In this document: in pieces, positions 52,762-62,873 of the stretch
Position numbering within the stretch: position 1 is the first letter of the stretch
Layout: each line of letters starts with the position of its first letter
Assembly (NCBI RefSeq): GCF_030534335.1
Contig: NZ_CP130565.1
Location: 517,501 to 581,500 of the forward strand
Reading direction: 5' to 3'
Length of the DNA stretch: 64,000 nucleotides
Origin: Marivirga harenae
GTDB lineage: Bacteria > Bacteroidota > Bacteroidia > Cytophagales > Cyclobacteriaceae
Program-made: the position numbers and the translations under genes
Notes under the pieces: model-generated
Seen by the model: only the letters and a program-made list of their open reading frames with translations
What the model was told of the DNA's origin: nothing
Databases searched by the model: none

Positions 52762-52783
52762 TTTGGAAATCATTAAAATGAGG

Positions 52784-52822
52784 CTGCCATGCACAATTAT
52801 TAGGGCATGGCAGTTTTATTTT
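52784..52822 (+). terminator. Intrinsic terminator after queA
   Basis: CTGCCATGC (52784-52792) pairs with GCATGGCAG (52805-52813), followed by TTTTATTTTT. Confidence 0.85.
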
Positions 52823-52888
52823 TACTCAGAACAAACATTTCTTCGAAACATGCTGTTAGCCCAATAACAACAGCAAATCCAATTTCAG

Positions 52889-53611
52889 ATGACAGTTTTA
52901 CCCTACAAAGACAAGGAAACAGGCAAAAAGCAACAGGTGGCAGATATGTTCGACAACATTAGCCACAAATATGATTTCCTTAATCATTTCCTCAGCTTAG
53001 GAATCGATATCAGATGGAGAAAAAAAGCCATAAAACTTCTTAAGGAAATCCAACCCAAGCAAATTTTGGATATTGCTACTGGAACTGGGGATTTCGCAAT
53101 TGAATCTTTGAAATTAAATCCAGACCATGTAACTGGTGTTGATATTTCTGAGGGAATGCTAAACGTTGGACGAGAGAAGCTTAAGAAAAGGAAATTAGAT
53201 GATAGAATCACTCTAACTTCTGGAGACTCTGAAAATCTCCCATTTGAAGATAATAAGTTTGATGCAATCATCGTTGCATTTGGGGTAAGGAATTTCGAAA
53301 ATCTGGAAAAAGGATTAGCAGAAATGTTTAGAGTCTTGAGACCGGGAGGAAAAGTAGTGGTCTTGGAGTTTTCTAAGCCAAAAAGCTTTCCATTTAAACA
53401 GCTATATAATTTCTATTTTAAAAATATCTTACCTACTTTAGGAAAAACAATTTCAAAAGATAACGCGGCTTATACTTATCTTCCTGAATCTGTAAAGTCA
53501 TTTCCAGATGGAAAAGATTTTACTTCGATATTGGATAAGTTAAGCTTCAAAAATACAGAATGCAAACCTTTAACCTTTGGCATAAGCTCAATCTATACTG
53601 GAATAAAGTAA
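52889..53611 (+). CDS. ubiE: Demethylmenaquinone methyltransferase
   Basis: A 240-residue class I SAM methyltransferase (also named menG) for the last step of menaquinone synthesis. [20 protein letters not shown] is the family signature, with SAM-binding [14 protein letters not shown] and [11 protein letters not shown], and the C-terminal [14 protein letters not shown]. Its 3' end overlaps the PorT gene by 52 bases. The ubiE-porT adjacency is, as I recall, common in Bacteroidota. Confidence 0.95.
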   Translation: MTVLPYKDKETGKKQQVADMFDNISHKYDFLNHFLSLGIDIRWRKKAIKLLKEIQPKQILDIATGTGDFAIESLKLNPDHVTGVDISEGMLNVGREKLKKRKLDDRITLTSGDSENLPFEDNKFDAIIVAFGVRNFENLEKGLAEMFRVLRPGGKVVVLEFSKPKSFPFKQLYNFYFKNILPTLGKTISKDNAAYTYLPESVKSFPDGKDFTSILDKLSFKNTECKPLTFGISSIYTGIK

Positions 53612-54300
53612 TATTATTCGGACTAGCGATATTGATAAGTTTTCAAGCATCATCTCAAGTTTATGAGCAAGAAAACTTACCCAATTATGATAATGATTTA
53701 ATTCATTACGGTTTCTATTTGGGTGGCCATACCGCTAATTTAAAGGTTAGATACAATGAAGCTTACCTGAGCAATCAGTTTGATTCTTTACATTCAGTAA
53801 TACCAGAAAGTGCACCAGGATTTACTGTTGGGTTTATTTTCAATTTAAGAATTGCTCAATATTTAGATTTTAGAACTCTGCCAGGAGTAGGTTTGTATCA
53901 ATATACGCTAAATTACAACACTTACGATCGAGCAGAGGAAGTTACTTATCAAGGGAAGAAAGAAGCCTTTTATGCCGAATTACCACTATTATTAAAATAT
54001 AAATCACAAAGAAGAAAGAACTTCAGAGCTTACATGATTGGAGGTGCAAAACCCTCATTTGAAGTAAGCGGTAAAAGACCTTCCGAAATTAATGAAGATG
54101 TTTTACTAATCAATACATTTAATTTGGCTTTGGAAATCGGCTTTGGAATAGACATATATTACGAACTATTTAAATTCTCCCCAGAAATCCGTTTTTCAAG
54201 AGGTTTGACCAATGCACTTTTTGAAAGGCAGAATAGTTACAGCAGCCCTATTAATGAATTGGTGACAAATAGCGTATCTATCTACTTTCAGTTCCAATAA
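53560..54300 (+). CDS. porT: Type IX secretion system protein PorT
   Basis: A 246-residue outer-membrane beta-barrel protein. The signal sequence [17 protein letters not shown] is followed by [20 protein letters not shown], the PorT-family start, and by strands ending in QFQ. PorT is needed for the type IX secretion system that exports the adhesins in this window. The ATG at 53560 gives a 17-residue extension before the hydrophobic core; no later Met precedes the core, so this start, with its 52-base overlap with ubiE, is accepted. Confidence 0.87.
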   Translation: MQTFNLWHKLNLYWNKVILFGLAILISFQASSQVYEQENLPNYDNDLIHYGFYLGGHTANLKVRYNEAYLSNQFDSLHSVIPESAPGFTVGFIFNLRIAQYLDFRTLPGVGLYQYTLNYNTYDRAEEVTYQGKKEAFYAELPLLLKYKSQRRKNFRAYMIGGAKPSFEVSGKRPSEINEDVLLINTFNLALEIGFGIDIYYELFKFSPEIRFSRGLTNALFERQNSYSSPINELVTNSVSIYFQFQ

Positions 54301-54314
54301 ACCACTGTGTTCTT

Positions 54315-55067
54315 TCACTGATCTAGCCAATTCTTCATGTTAGCCACCTTTTCCCTGCTAACTAAAATATCATTATCAGTGCAGTGCTTTATATTTATTT
54401 TCAGCCGACTGTTAGAGTAGGTGATGATTTCTTCTATTGCGTTCAAGCTTACAATATATTTTCTGTTTAACCTGAAAAACTCTTTAGGATTCATTTCCGA
54501 TTCCAATTGATCAAGCGTATGATCAATGAGATATTTTTTTTGGTCGTAGGTTTGAATAAAAGTAGCTTTTTGAGCACTATAAAAAAATGAGACATCAGTT
54601 GTTGGAACACTATGGATTTTCTCCCCAACCTTGACCATAAAGCGCTCTTTGTATTGCTTCTGATCGCCTTGGATCATGGATTGCAACAATTGAACATCTA
54701 TAGCAGCTGGTTTCAATTGATTTTTATACTTCTGAACAGCTATGTCCAACTCATCAGGATCAATAGGTTTAAGTAGATAATCAATGGAATTTAGCTTAAA
54801 TGCTTTAATTGCGAACTGATCATAAGCAGTCGTGAAAATAATAGGACTCTTAATATCCAATTGCTTAAAAATCTCAAAACTTTGACCGTCAGCCAATTCA
54901 ATATCACTCAAAATCAAATCAGGTGCAGGGTTCGAATTCAACCATTTTATTGATTCTTCAATACTATCGATATGTCCAAATATCTCAGCAGTCGGTAATA
55001 ACTCTCTCAGCAAATTTATTATTCTTGTCGCAGCCGGTCTTTCGTCCTCGATGACTAATATTTTCAT
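54315..55067 (-). CDS. LytTR-family response regulator
   Basis: A 250-residue regulator. The receiver domain (1-120) has acidic residues at the start (IEDERPAA), the phosphorylation site Asp55 (LILSDIEL) and Lys103 in YLLKPID. A LytTR DNA-binding domain follows (about 140-250, with FFRLNRKYIVSLNAIEEI). The gene starts inside the end of the kinase gene (ATGA overlap), so they form a two-component pair. Targets are not known. Confidence 0.93.
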   Translation of the reverse strand: MKILVIEDERPAATRIINLLRELLPTAEIFGHIDSIEESIKWLNSNPAPDLILSDIELADGQSFEIFKQLDIKSPIIFTTAYDQFAIKAFKLNSIDYLLKPIDPDELDIAVQKYKNQLKPAAIDVQLLQSMIQGDQKQYKERFMVKVGEKIHSVPTTDVSFFYSAQKATFIQTYDQKKYLIDHTLDQLESEMNPKEFFRLNRKYIVSLNAIEEIITYSNSRLKINIKHCTDNDILVSREKVANMKNWLDQ

Positions 55068-56128
55068 TCCTCCAATTTTAGTAAAGGTAATTTAACTGTA
55101 AAGAAATCTTCATTTTGATCCACTTCCAACTTGTGTTCTCCCAGTAATTGATATCTTTTCTTTATATTTTCGAGCCCAATTCCTGTATTATTTTGATCGC
55201 CTTTCTTTGGTCTCCAATTGTTTATAACAAACAACCAATCCTTATCTTGCTTAATTTCTACAATCAGTGGATGAGCAGCACTTGCAGTCGTATGCTTTAC
55301 AGCATTCTCCAAAAGCAATTGTAAAGACAAGGGCGGTAAATGATAAGAAGCTATATCTTGTACCGAAATTTCAAATTTCAATTTATCCTCAAACCGTATT
55401 TGTTGAAGTCCTAAGTAATTTTTTGCGAAATTCAATTCCTTTTCTAGCGGTACTAATTCCTCGCTTTGTACTTCTAATACATATCTGTAAATCTTTGAAA
55501 GTTGCTGAATAAACTTTGAGGATCTCTCAGGACTTTCAAAAACCAGGCTATTTAGGGTATTCAAAGAATTGAATAGAAAATGAGGATTTAGCTGGTCCTT
55601 TAAGGATTGGTTTTGACTTGCTAAAACAGTTCTTTTTAGTTGCTCGGCTTCTAAGACAGACTTTCGCCACTCCATCAGCCACGATCTGGTTGTAAAAATA
55701 CTGTTAATTATTACCGCAATAAAAACAGGGTTTAAAGCTTCTTTAGCAAAATGAAGTAAATTCAATTCTTCAAATGTCAATTCGGAATTTCGTACCCAAA
55801 CATAACTGGTGATTACGACAAAACTTGCCAAAAAAGAATAAATCGAGTATGTAATTAAGGTGCCAATCAATCGCGTAATAGGTTTCTCAACCCATTTGAA
55901 TTTTTTTTCAAAAAGCTTATCGACAAGAAACCCTCCATAGGACAATGTGGATGACAATAGAAGTGCATTGACAAAACTGGGAACTATGTATTTCATTTGA
56001 TCGAGCTTAAAAAAACAGCTCGGACAAAATATGAACACCAATACAACAGAAATTCCTAGATTCAGGATTAAGAACCTTTTCAAATTTCCAAATACAGAAG
56101 AAGGAGATGTTGTAGCCTTAGTAGTCAT
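55064..56128 (-). CDS. LytS-type membrane histidine kinase
   Basis: A 354-residue kinase of the His_kinase (PF06580) type. Four hydrophobic segments in the first 150 residues form the membrane sensor. The phospho-accepting His183 is in DQLNPHFLFNSLNTLNSL, and the ATPase end has LPPLSLQLLLENAVKH and NNTGIGLENIKKRY. No periplasmic sensor domain is seen. It is coupled to the LytTR regulator downstream. Confidence 0.93.
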   Translation of the reverse strand: MTTKATTSPSSVFGNLKRFLILNLGISVVLVFIFCPSCFFKLDQMKYIVPSFVNALLLSSTLSYGGFLVDKLFEKKFKWVEKPITRLIGTLITYSIYSFLASFVVITSYVWVRNSELTFEELNLLHFAKEALNPVFIAVIINSIFTTRSWLMEWRKSVLEAEQLKRTVLASQNQSLKDQLNPHFLFNSLNTLNSLVFESPERSSKFIQQLSKIYRYVLEVQSEELVPLEKELNFAKNYLGLQQIRFEDKLKFEISVQDIASYHLPPLSLQLLLENAVKHTTASAAHPLIVEIKQDKDWLFVINNWRPKKGDQNNTGIGLENIKKRYQLLGEHKLEVDQNEDFFTVKLPLLKLEE

Positions 56129-56156
56129 TGATTCAAATATACAGTTTTGTTTTAAA

Positions 56157-56190
56157 GTCTCTGCCGGAATACAATAATTCCAACAGAGAC
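56157..56190 (-). terminator. Stem-loop, possible terminator or leader structure
   Basis: GTCTCTG (56157-56163) pairs with CAGAGAC (56184-56190), with an inner GGAAT/ATTCC stem (56166-56170 / 56177-56181). On the minus strand it is followed by TTTAAAAC, only a weak T-tract. It stands between the TPR-like gene and the kinase gene and could end the former or act in the kinase leader. Confidence 0.4.
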
Positions 56191-56359
56191 ATTTAGTATT
56201 ATGGATTTTAGGAATTCAGTCAGCGATTAAAAATAACTGGTATTGTAGGTTCTCTATTATCAGAATATTGAATGACTTTAATTTTCGTTTCCTAGTTTTA
56301 GAAGTCAATTTAAAGAACCTGAAGCCATGACTATACCGATTCTAATATCTGTTTTTTTA

Positions 56360-57013
56360 CTATTTACATGAAGCAATTACAGCTTCCGCAGACTCTTTTC
56401 CCCACTTAGGTGCAAACGGATCAGAAGAGTCCTGACTGCCTTCATTTTCAAAGTATTGAAGACTTTGCTTTGCCAAGCTACAAGCCTTCTCAGGTCCTTC
56501 TCCAAAGAATCTAGCCATTCCTAATTGCATCTGAGCCATCATGGCCATTGCTCGTGGGTTTTCCGGCTCAAGCTTTAATGCTCTGCCAAAGGCTTGCATG
56601 ACCAATCCAGATAATTGTTGTCCTCTGGTCTGCGGATCGACCGCAAGTTCACCCATTAAAGCAAACCCTTTCAGTGCAACCAGTTCTGCATTTTCACCTG
56701 TTCTGGCTATGCATTCATCAATAACTTTCTCAGCAAGTTTGAAATTATCGTCCTGAGCATTTTTATTTCCTTCAAGTATAAATCCTGCCCTTGTATATGC
56801 TAAAGCAGCATAATAATCAGGCAACCATTTATCAGGGTTCATTTGAGCTATTCTGGTAAACCCATTTGCCACGGCCTTAAAATCTGCGGGTGTAGTTGAC
56901 TCATTCATAGCTTTAAGCTGTGCTTCCATAGCTGAATTATAGGCCGGATCAAAAGCCCATAACGAGCTTGACATTAAAAATAAAATTGCGAGTAATGTGA
57001 ATTTAGTTTTCAT
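56360..57013 (-). CDS. Exported tetratricopeptide-like protein
   Basis: A 217-residue protein with signal peptide MKTKFTLLAILFLMSSSLWA and a helical-repeat body (DYYAALAYTRAGFI, ENAELVALKGFALMGELAV, QAFGRALKLEPENPRAMAMM). The LEPENPRA element fits TPR repeats. It is 129 bases downstream of the TonB-dependent receptor gene in the same direction, so it may be its periplasmic partner; unproven. Confidence 0.78.
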   Translation of the reverse strand: MKTKFTLLAILFLMSSSLWAFDPAYNSAMEAQLKAMNESTTPADFKAVANGFTRIAQMNPDKWLPDYYAALAYTRAGFILEGNKNAQDDNFKLAEKVIDECIARTGENAELVALKGFALMGELAVDPQTRGQQLSGLVMQAFGRALKLEPENPRAMAMMAQMQLGMARFFGEGPEKACSLAKQSLQYFENEGSQDSSDPFAPKWGKESAEAVIASCK

Positions 57014-57142
57014 AATTATTAAGATTTAGATGTTAAATAGTGCCTCTTAGGCTATTAAAATGTGAAAGTTTTGTATCTATCTGTTTCATTTACCATTAGA
57101 TAGATTTTAGTGAAATTAATTATCAGCTTCTGCATCATATTT

Positions 57143-59293
57143 TTATAAGTTATTTAATTGATTAGCACTTTTATCTTTGGAAAGGGTTAAGAACACTCCC
57201 AGAAACAGAAATCTCGGAGCTCCTTGCATTATAGGAGAAGAAGCGAAAACACCTTCTTCATTGGCCTGATTCGCATATTGATATCCGAACCTATTGTCCC
57301 TTCCTAATACGTTATTGCAGGCAAAATGTATTATTAAATAGGGTTTTGGCAGATAGCTCCAGGACAAACTCAATGATTGAAAGCTTTGGGTTTTTGAATT
57401 TTGTTCCCCATCAATATTTGGATTTGTATAAGCGTAGCCATCATTCAAGGAAAATGAACCTCCTAATTGGGAGTTTAAAGCAGTTATAAAATGCTTGACC
57501 ACTACAGAACCATTATGGCGCGGTGCGTAACTTGGTTGAACCAGTGATTGAAAGTGATTGAATTGTCGCTTGGAATCTACAAAACTGTAAGTAATCCAAA
57601 AATCTGTATTTTTTATGCTTTCTCTGTCTCTAAAGAAGAAATCTATACCCTTGGCGTAACCATCTCCTTTCACTTGTAGATTAGTGGGATTTTGATTTGT
57701 TCCGTTATAGGTAATCAAATTATTGTATTCTTTATGAAAAGCCTCAGCCCTAAATGTTCGGTTATTTTTAGCAATGAAGTAATTTAAGATATAATGGCTT
57801 GCTTCAGTATTACCTAAATCATTATTGAGTACTCTAAAATTAGATTCTGGAAGTTGACTAAATTCACCATATGCCAAAGACAGTTGTCCTTCATTTTTAA
57901 ATTTATAACTTAAGGAAGCTCTAGGATCAAACCATTGGTCTTTAATTAATTGGCTATGTCCTGCTCTTAGTCCTGCTCTAACTATCAAATTATTGCTCAA
58001 ATAATAATCTGATTCTACAAATAAATTGACTTGAGGATCCTCAAAACTTCTGCTCAGATCTTCTAAAACTAAGGTCTCCTCATACTTATTCCAATATGAT
58101 TCTACCCCAAGTTTGGTTGAAAAAGCATCTGAAAAATCCTTTATAGCGACTCCCTTTGCATGAAAAAGTTGAGTATTTTGTTGCACTTCCAAGCCATCAA
58201 TATCGAAGAAATCGCTATTTTGGGTATATCCGAATCCACCAGTGAAACTCCAATCATCTTTAGCTACCTGCTTGAAAGAAACTTGACCTACATTATAATC
58301 ATTGTTGATCTTAATTAATTGACCTCTGTCGGAACTACCCGGTTGAGACTGCCAAAGCTGCATACCACTTGATTCTTTCTGGAAAAAAGCTTTTATCATA
58401 CCACTATTTCCCCATTTCTGTCTGCCTAATATCGAGACATCCCAACTATTGGGAGCACGCTTCCAGTCGAAATCTTGCTCGATCAATTGCTGATAAGGAC
58501 CCAAATCAAAGTAATTAGCATTTGCAGTTATACTGTTCCTTTTGCCCACTAAAGTCTGCGAAACCCCTCCGCCTAATGACATTAAACTAATATCTGCCTG
58601 ACTTCTAACTGGCATATCAATACTATTTAAAACTAGTGCTGAGGATAAAGCTTGCCCGTATTCAGCTGAATAACCTCCAGTTGAGAAAAAAGAACCCTTA
58701 AACATATTCGGACTGAATCGAGTGCGAGTGGGAACATTTCCCGCGGTCGTCCCAAAGGCATTGCTCACTTTTAATCCATCTATGAAAATAGCTGTTTCTG
58801 AAGCATCTCCACCTCTGACAAATAATCTGCCGTCATTACCTACAGTGCTTGTTCCAGGCAAAGTCTGAAAAGCCCCCACTATATCACCAATAGCAGATGG
58901 AGTGGTCACTATATCGATAGGCTTCAATACCACAGCTTTTCTTTCATCAGAAGCTTCCATGGCCCCCGCTGTTATAGTCACAGCTTTCATTTGATCAATG
59001 GCTTGTTTCAATGAGAACTGAAAATTTAAAGGCTCACCTGTTAAGTTGACTGTTAAGGTTTCCTTTTTAAAACCAATAGATTGAACTACTAGGGTTTTTT
59101 CGCCTGTAATTTCAGTAGAGAACCGAAAACTTCCATCAGCAATAGTTGATGTTCCTTCATAAGTTCCTTCAATGTAAATATTGACACCAGGCAATGTCTC
59201 TCCGCTTTTATCTGTTACGATTCCCTTGATTACTGTCTGTCCGTAAACTATCGAAGTAAATAAAAATAAGGCTGTTAGGATTAAATATTTCAT
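57143..59293 (-). CDS. TonB-dependent receptor with carboxypeptidase-like N-terminal domain
   Basis: A 716-residue outer-membrane receptor. Signal peptide (1-18), then a carboxypeptidase-D-regulatory-like domain (about 20-100, GIVTDKSGETLPGVNIYIEG), a plug domain (about 105-230, with RLFVRGGDASETAIFIDGLKV) and a beta-barrel. It ends without the usual terminal aromatic (DKSANQLNNL). The ligand is unknown. It is preceded by an AlbA_2 gene and followed by the TPR-like protein; no SusD-type partner is present. Confidence 0.9.
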   Translation of the reverse strand: MKYLILTALFLFTSIVYGQTVIKGIVTDKSGETLPGVNIYIEGTYEGTSTIADGSFRFSTEITGEKTLVVQSIGFKKETLTVNLTGEPLNFQFSLKQAIDQMKAVTITAGAMEASDERKAVVLKPIDIVTTPSAIGDIVGAFQTLPGTSTVGNDGRLFVRGGDASETAIFIDGLKVSNAFGTTAGNVPTRTRFSPNMFKGSFFSTGGYSAEYGQALSSALVLNSIDMPVRSQADISLMSLGGGVSQTLVGKRNSITANANYFDLGPYQQLIEQDFDWKRAPNSWDVSILGRQKWGNSGMIKAFFQKESSGMQLWQSQPGSSDRGQLIKINNDYNVGQVSFKQVAKDDWSFTGGFGYTQNSDFFDIDGLEVQQNTQLFHAKGVAIKDFSDAFSTKLGVESYWNKYEETLVLEDLSRSFEDPQVNLFVESDYYLSNNLIVRAGLRAGHSQLIKDQWFDPRASLSYKFKNEGQLSLAYGEFSQLPESNFRVLNNDLGNTEASHYILNYFIAKNNRTFRAEAFHKEYNNLITYNGTNQNPTNLQVKGDGYAKGIDFFFRDRESIKNTDFWITYSFVDSKRQFNHFQSLVQPSYAPRHNGSVVVKHFITALNSQLGGSFSLNDGYAYTNPNIDGEQNSKTQSFQSLSLSWSYLPKPYLIIHFACNNVLGRDNRFGYQYANQANEEGVFASSPIMQGAPRFLFLGVFLTLSKDKSANQLNNL

Positions 59294-59429
59294 ACCGCTT
59301 TTGTTTTTTTCAAAGTTGCGGTATTTGAAGGCTTTTATAAATTAATACTTACCCAACTCTAATTTGGTTGGGATGAAGTGTAGAAATTAAGGAATGAATT
59401 GATTTTTGTTGAATTTGATTAGGCCCTTT

Positions 59430-60101
59430 TTAATGGTCAAAATTAATAGGCTGCATAGAAAAAGAGTCTTCTTTATCGGATGGGTGAATCATGAGAACAT
59501 TGGAGACTACCAAATTAACCAAGATTTTTGAGGCATTGTATCTATTCAGTTTAGCCAATTCCTGAAATTGACTGACCGTTATTTTATCAAACTCACCTAA
59601 ATACTTGAGGAGTAGTTTCTCCTTCTCATTAATCTCTAGCACTCTAGCATTTTTCCGTCTAGAAAACTTAATTACGTTCCGGACTTCTTTACTTGCTTGT
59701 ATGCTTTTGTCTGCCAAGCGTACATAAGCTTTTCCCCACTCGGCATTTTCATCAGGCAAGGCATAATGAGGTTTCTTTGTACTTTCGGCCACTTCATAAT
59801 GTACTACTGCTCTGCTCTCATGCTCATCTAATGGGATGATCGTGTACTCGTATTGTAATCTAGGCTTGCATAAGTTGGCAAGTGCTTTATCCAGGACATA
59901 TATCTCCTCCTCAGCATATTTTACTCCTGGAATATTTCCATTATCATCTACACCAATTAAGATATCTCCTCCTTTGGTATTAGCAAAAGCGACAAATTCA
60001 CGCACAATCTTCTCAGGATGAGCAGCTTTTCGTTTAAACTCCAATCTGTTGCCCTCTCCACGCTTTACCAGTCGATATAGTTCTTTTAGCTCCATTTCCA
60101 A
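59430..60101 (-). CDS. AlbA_2 (Schlafen-like) domain putative DNA-binding protein
   Basis: A 223-residue protein. The N-terminal AlbA_2 domain has LEFKRKAAHPEKIVREFVAFANTKGGDILIGVDDNG (about 18-60), the typical ATP/nucleic-acid-binding motif. The C-terminal 70 residues look like a winged helix (LLKYLGEFDKITVSQFQELAKL). Such proteins are often annotated as transcriptional regulators; targets are unknown. Confidence 0.83.
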   Translation of the reverse strand: MEMELKELYRLVKRGEGNRLEFKRKAAHPEKIVREFVAFANTKGGDILIGVDDNGNIPGVKYAEEEIYVLDKALANLCKPRLQYEYTIIPLDEHESRAVVHYEVAESTKKPHYALPDENAEWGKAYVRLADKSIQASKEVRNVIKFSRRKNARVLEINEKEKLLLKYLGEFDKITVSQFQELAKLNRYNASKILVNLVVSNVLMIHPSDKEDSFSMQPINFDH

Positions 60102-60170
60102 AAAGTAATATAGGCCATAACCAAAAGCTTAAGCTATCGGTTTTGTTAATCTGCATTTCGTATGAGAAAA

Positions 60171-60593
60171 TTATGAAGCGAAGATATCTTCGTCTTTCTT
60201 GAAGGATTTAAATTCTAGTGCATTGCCACTAGGATCTAAGAAGAACATGGTAGCTTGTTCACCAGCTTCACCCTTAAAACGAATATAGGGTTCAATTATG
60301 AAATCTGTTTTTGCTTCTTTTAATCGATCTGCCAGTTGATGCCATTGTTCCCACTCCAAAATAACTCCAAAGTGCTTGATAGGAACTGATTTTCCATCTA
60401 CCGGATTAGCGGCTGGCTCTTGAATAGGCTCATTAGTGAGATGTGCTGTAATTTGATGTCCATATAAATCAAAGTCAATCCATCTTTCAGAAGTACGCCC
60501 GATTTTGCAATCTAAAACTTCTTCGAAAAACTGGCGAGTCGCTTTTAAATCAGTAACCGGGAAAGCAACATGAAAGGGTCTGATATTTTTCAT
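60171..60593 (-). CDS. VOC-family (glyoxalase/dioxygenase-fold) protein
   Basis: A 140-residue protein with the VOC fold: [25 protein letters not shown] at the start, [11 protein letters not shown] in the middle and [15 protein letters not shown] at the end. Probable metal ligands are His8, a central His and the Glu of LEFKSF. The layout resembles fosfomycin-resistance-like or dioxygenase-like members; the substrate is unknown. Single gene. Confidence 0.85.
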   Translation of the reverse strand: MKNIRPFHVAFPVTDLKATRQFFEEVLDCKIGRTSERWIDFDLYGHQITAHLTNEPIQEPAANPVDGKSVPIKHFGVILEWEQWHQLADRLKEAKTDFIIEPYIRFKGEAGEQATMFFLDPSGNALEFKSFKKDEDIFAS

Positions 60594-60745
60594 CTACAAA
60601 TATTTTTAAAGAATCGTTCTATAAGATTACCAAATGCAAAAAGTCCTGTCCGGTTTAAATGCCTTACTAGCACCAAAGTGATTATCGTGCATCATTTCAA
60701 TTCTACAATCCGACAGACTTTTTATATAATTCGCTAAAAAATAAA

Positions 60746-60778
60746 AAAGCAGTCATGAATACTTTCACTAACTGCTTT
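60746..60778 (-). terminator. Intrinsic terminator of nfu
   Basis: AAAGCAGT (60746-60753) pairs with ACTGCTTT (60771-60778) with a long loop holding further weak pairing. On the minus strand it is followed by T6. It lies 18 bases beyond the nfu stop codon. Confidence 0.65.
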
Positions 60779-60796
60779 AAAATCTAAATCAATAAT

Positions 60797-61393
60797 TTAA
60801 ACGCCTTCCGCCTCTACTTCCTTCACATCATTCGGCAACATTCTTTTCAGCAGGTTTTCAATCCCAGCTTTCAACGTGATTGTAGAAGAGGGGCATCCAC
60901 TACATGACCCTTGCAATAGAACTTTTACTTTTTGAGCTTCCTTATCGTAGGAATGAAAAGAAATAGCTCCACCATCTTGCTCTACTGCCGGCTTGATATA
61001 TTCCTCTAAGATATTTTTAATTTGCTCCTCTAACTCTGCATTCTCGCTGGTATTAGTTTCCTCAAATAGATCTTTGGCTTGTAACTCAATTACTCGCTTA
61101 CCAGACTCTAAAAACTCCTTAATGGTATCCTTTACATCATTTTGTATCTCTACCCATTCGTATTCTGGCTTTTTGGTAACCGTCACAAAATTACTCATGT
61201 AGAATACTCTATCTACATATTCTTTGTGAAAAAGAATTTCTGCTAATGGCGCTTGAGCTGTGTCTTCAATAGATGGAAAATCAAAGGAATCACCTTCAGG
61301 CACCAACATCTGGTTAGTAGCGAATTTCAATGAATTCGGATTCGGATTGGCTTCCATATAAATGGTAACAGGTTGTTGTGTCTGTGTACTCAT
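60797..61393 (-). CDS. Nfu-type iron-sulfur cluster carrier
   Basis: A 198-residue protein. The N-terminal Nfu domain (NPNPNSLKFATNQML at about 16-30) is followed by a linker of charged residues and a C-terminal NifU domain (about 125-198: VEQDGGAISFHSYD, QGSCSGCPSSTITL) with the cluster ligands Cys164 and Cys167. It delivers 4Fe-4S clusters to client enzymes. It lies just downstream of the DAACS symporter gene in the same direction. Confidence 0.93.
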   Translation of the reverse strand: MSTQTQQPVTIYMEANPNPNSLKFATNQMLVPEGDSFDFPSIEDTAQAPLAEILFHKEYVDRVFYMSNFVTVTKKPEYEWVEIQNDVKDTIKEFLESGKRVIELQAKDLFEETNTSENAELEEQIKNILEEYIKPAVEQDGGAISFHSYDKEAQKVKVLLQGSCSGCPSSTITLKAGIENLLKRMLPNDVKEVEAEGV

Positions 61394-61418
61394 CTTCTTA
61401 ATTTATATTTTTCTAAAT

Positions 61419-62873
61419 TTATTTATTTGCAGGAACGTCATCGGGAACATTTAGTTCACCTTCTGACTTTGCAATTAATGTAGAAACAGTAGCATCGCCT
61501 GTAACGTTCACCACCGTTCTGAACATATCCAAAATTCTATCCACTGGGAAAATAATGGCTACCCAAGCTGGATTTAACCCAACTGAATTCAATACAATGA
61601 TCATCATCACCAATCCTGCACTTGGAACAGCTGCAGAGCCGATAGAAGCTAAAGTAGCTGTTAAAACTATGGTCAACTGCTGACCTAGCGTTAAGTCTAC
61701 CATGTGTAATTGTGCTAGAAAAACCACGGCAATCGCTTGGTACATACTGGTCCCATCCATATTAACTGTTGCACCGATTGGTAACACAAAACTGCTAATC
61801 TTTTTTGAAGCTCCCATATTTTCTTCCACGCATTCCATAGTTACAGGAAGTGTTGCGGCACTACTTGAGGTAGAAAAAGCTAAAAATTGAGCCGGACTGA
61901 TTCGCTTTAAAAATTCTCTATAGGTTAATTTCTTAATGAAGATTGAAACAATCAACGGATATAATACAAATATCATGAAAAGTAAGCCCACCAATAAGGT
62001 AATCGAATAGCTTCCCAGTCCTTTAAATATTTGTAGTACTTCTCCTGGTGTATCCGCCATTTTAGCAATTACCCCCGCTAACAAGGCAAACACAAAGAAG
62101 GGTGCCGCTTTCATAATGATATCTACCATTTTAAGAATAACCTCATTGGCACCGTTTACAAAACTAATTACCCCTGCTACTTTACTGCTTGGTAGCATTG
62201 CTAAACAAATCCCGAAGAACAAAGCAAAGAAAATAACTTGAAGCATATTGGCATTACTGTGAAAGGCGCCAAAAACGTTTTCGGGAACCATATCCACAAA
62301 AAACTTTAGCGGTCCTTGACTACTTGTTTCATCTGCAGATTCTGCCAACTGATCAACTCTGGCGTTAGAAGCTTCCGCTACATTTTTCAAGGAATCCATG
62401 GCGGACTCATTCATTGTTGAACTCACTAAATCTTGATATTGCTGCTCCTGCAAAAAGGACCGACCATCTTTAGGCTGTGGAACATCAGGGTTTTCACTAA
62501 CCCATAATTCATATTTGATTCGGTTTTTTACTCGTTGTTCCTCATTGACAAATTTTCCGGGTTTAACTAAATTGACCAAAGTCAATCCAATTCCTACTGC
62601 CAAAACAGTTGACATCAAATAGAATACTATAGTTTTCAGCCCTAGTTTCCCTAATTTATTGATGTCGGTCAAACTGGAAACCCCACTTATAATAGAGAGC
62701 AGTACCAGAGGAACTGCAATTGCTTTCAACACTCTTATAAATATAGTTCCAAAGGGATCAATCCAATCAATAGTGAATTGGTTCCAGCCTAAGTAGCTAG
62801 ATATAAAGGCCCAGGCAATTCCTAGTACCAGACCAATTATAATTTTTATATGTAGTGGTAATTTTTTCATCAA
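61419..62873 (-). CDS. DAACS-family dicarboxylate/amino-acid:cation symporter
   Basis: A 484-residue secondary transporter. The signature [19 protein letters not shown], the [18 protein letters not shown] helix and the last hairpin [18 protein letters not shown] define the glutamate/aspartate/C4-dicarboxylate symporter family. A charged insertion of about 100 residues (about 110-205) separates early helices, longer than in E. coli GltP. Substrate likely glutamate, aspartate or C4-dicarboxylate. The start overlaps the aroC stop by four bases (ATGA). Confidence 0.92.
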   Translation of the reverse strand: MMKKLPLHIKIIIGLVLGIAWAFISSYLGWNQFTIDWIDPFGTIFIRVLKAIAVPLVLLSIISGVSSLTDINKLGKLGLKTIVFYLMSTVLAVGIGLTLVNLVKPGKFVNEEQRVKNRIKYELWVSENPDVPQPKDGRSFLQEQQYQDLVSSTMNESAMDSLKNVAEASNARVDQLAESADETSSQGPLKFFVDMVPENVFGAFHSNANMLQVIFFALFFGICLAMLPSSKVAGVISFVNGANEVILKMVDIIMKAAPFFVFALLAGVIAKMADTPGEVLQIFKGLGSYSITLLVGLLFMIFVLYPLIVSIFIKKLTYREFLKRISPAQFLAFSTSSSAATLPVTMECVEENMGASKKISSFVLPIGATVNMDGTSMYQAIAVVFLAQLHMVDLTLGQQLTIVLTATLASIGSAAVPSAGLVMMIIVLNSVGLNPAWVAIIFPVDRILDMFRTVVNVTGDATVSTLIAKSEGELNVPDDVPANK

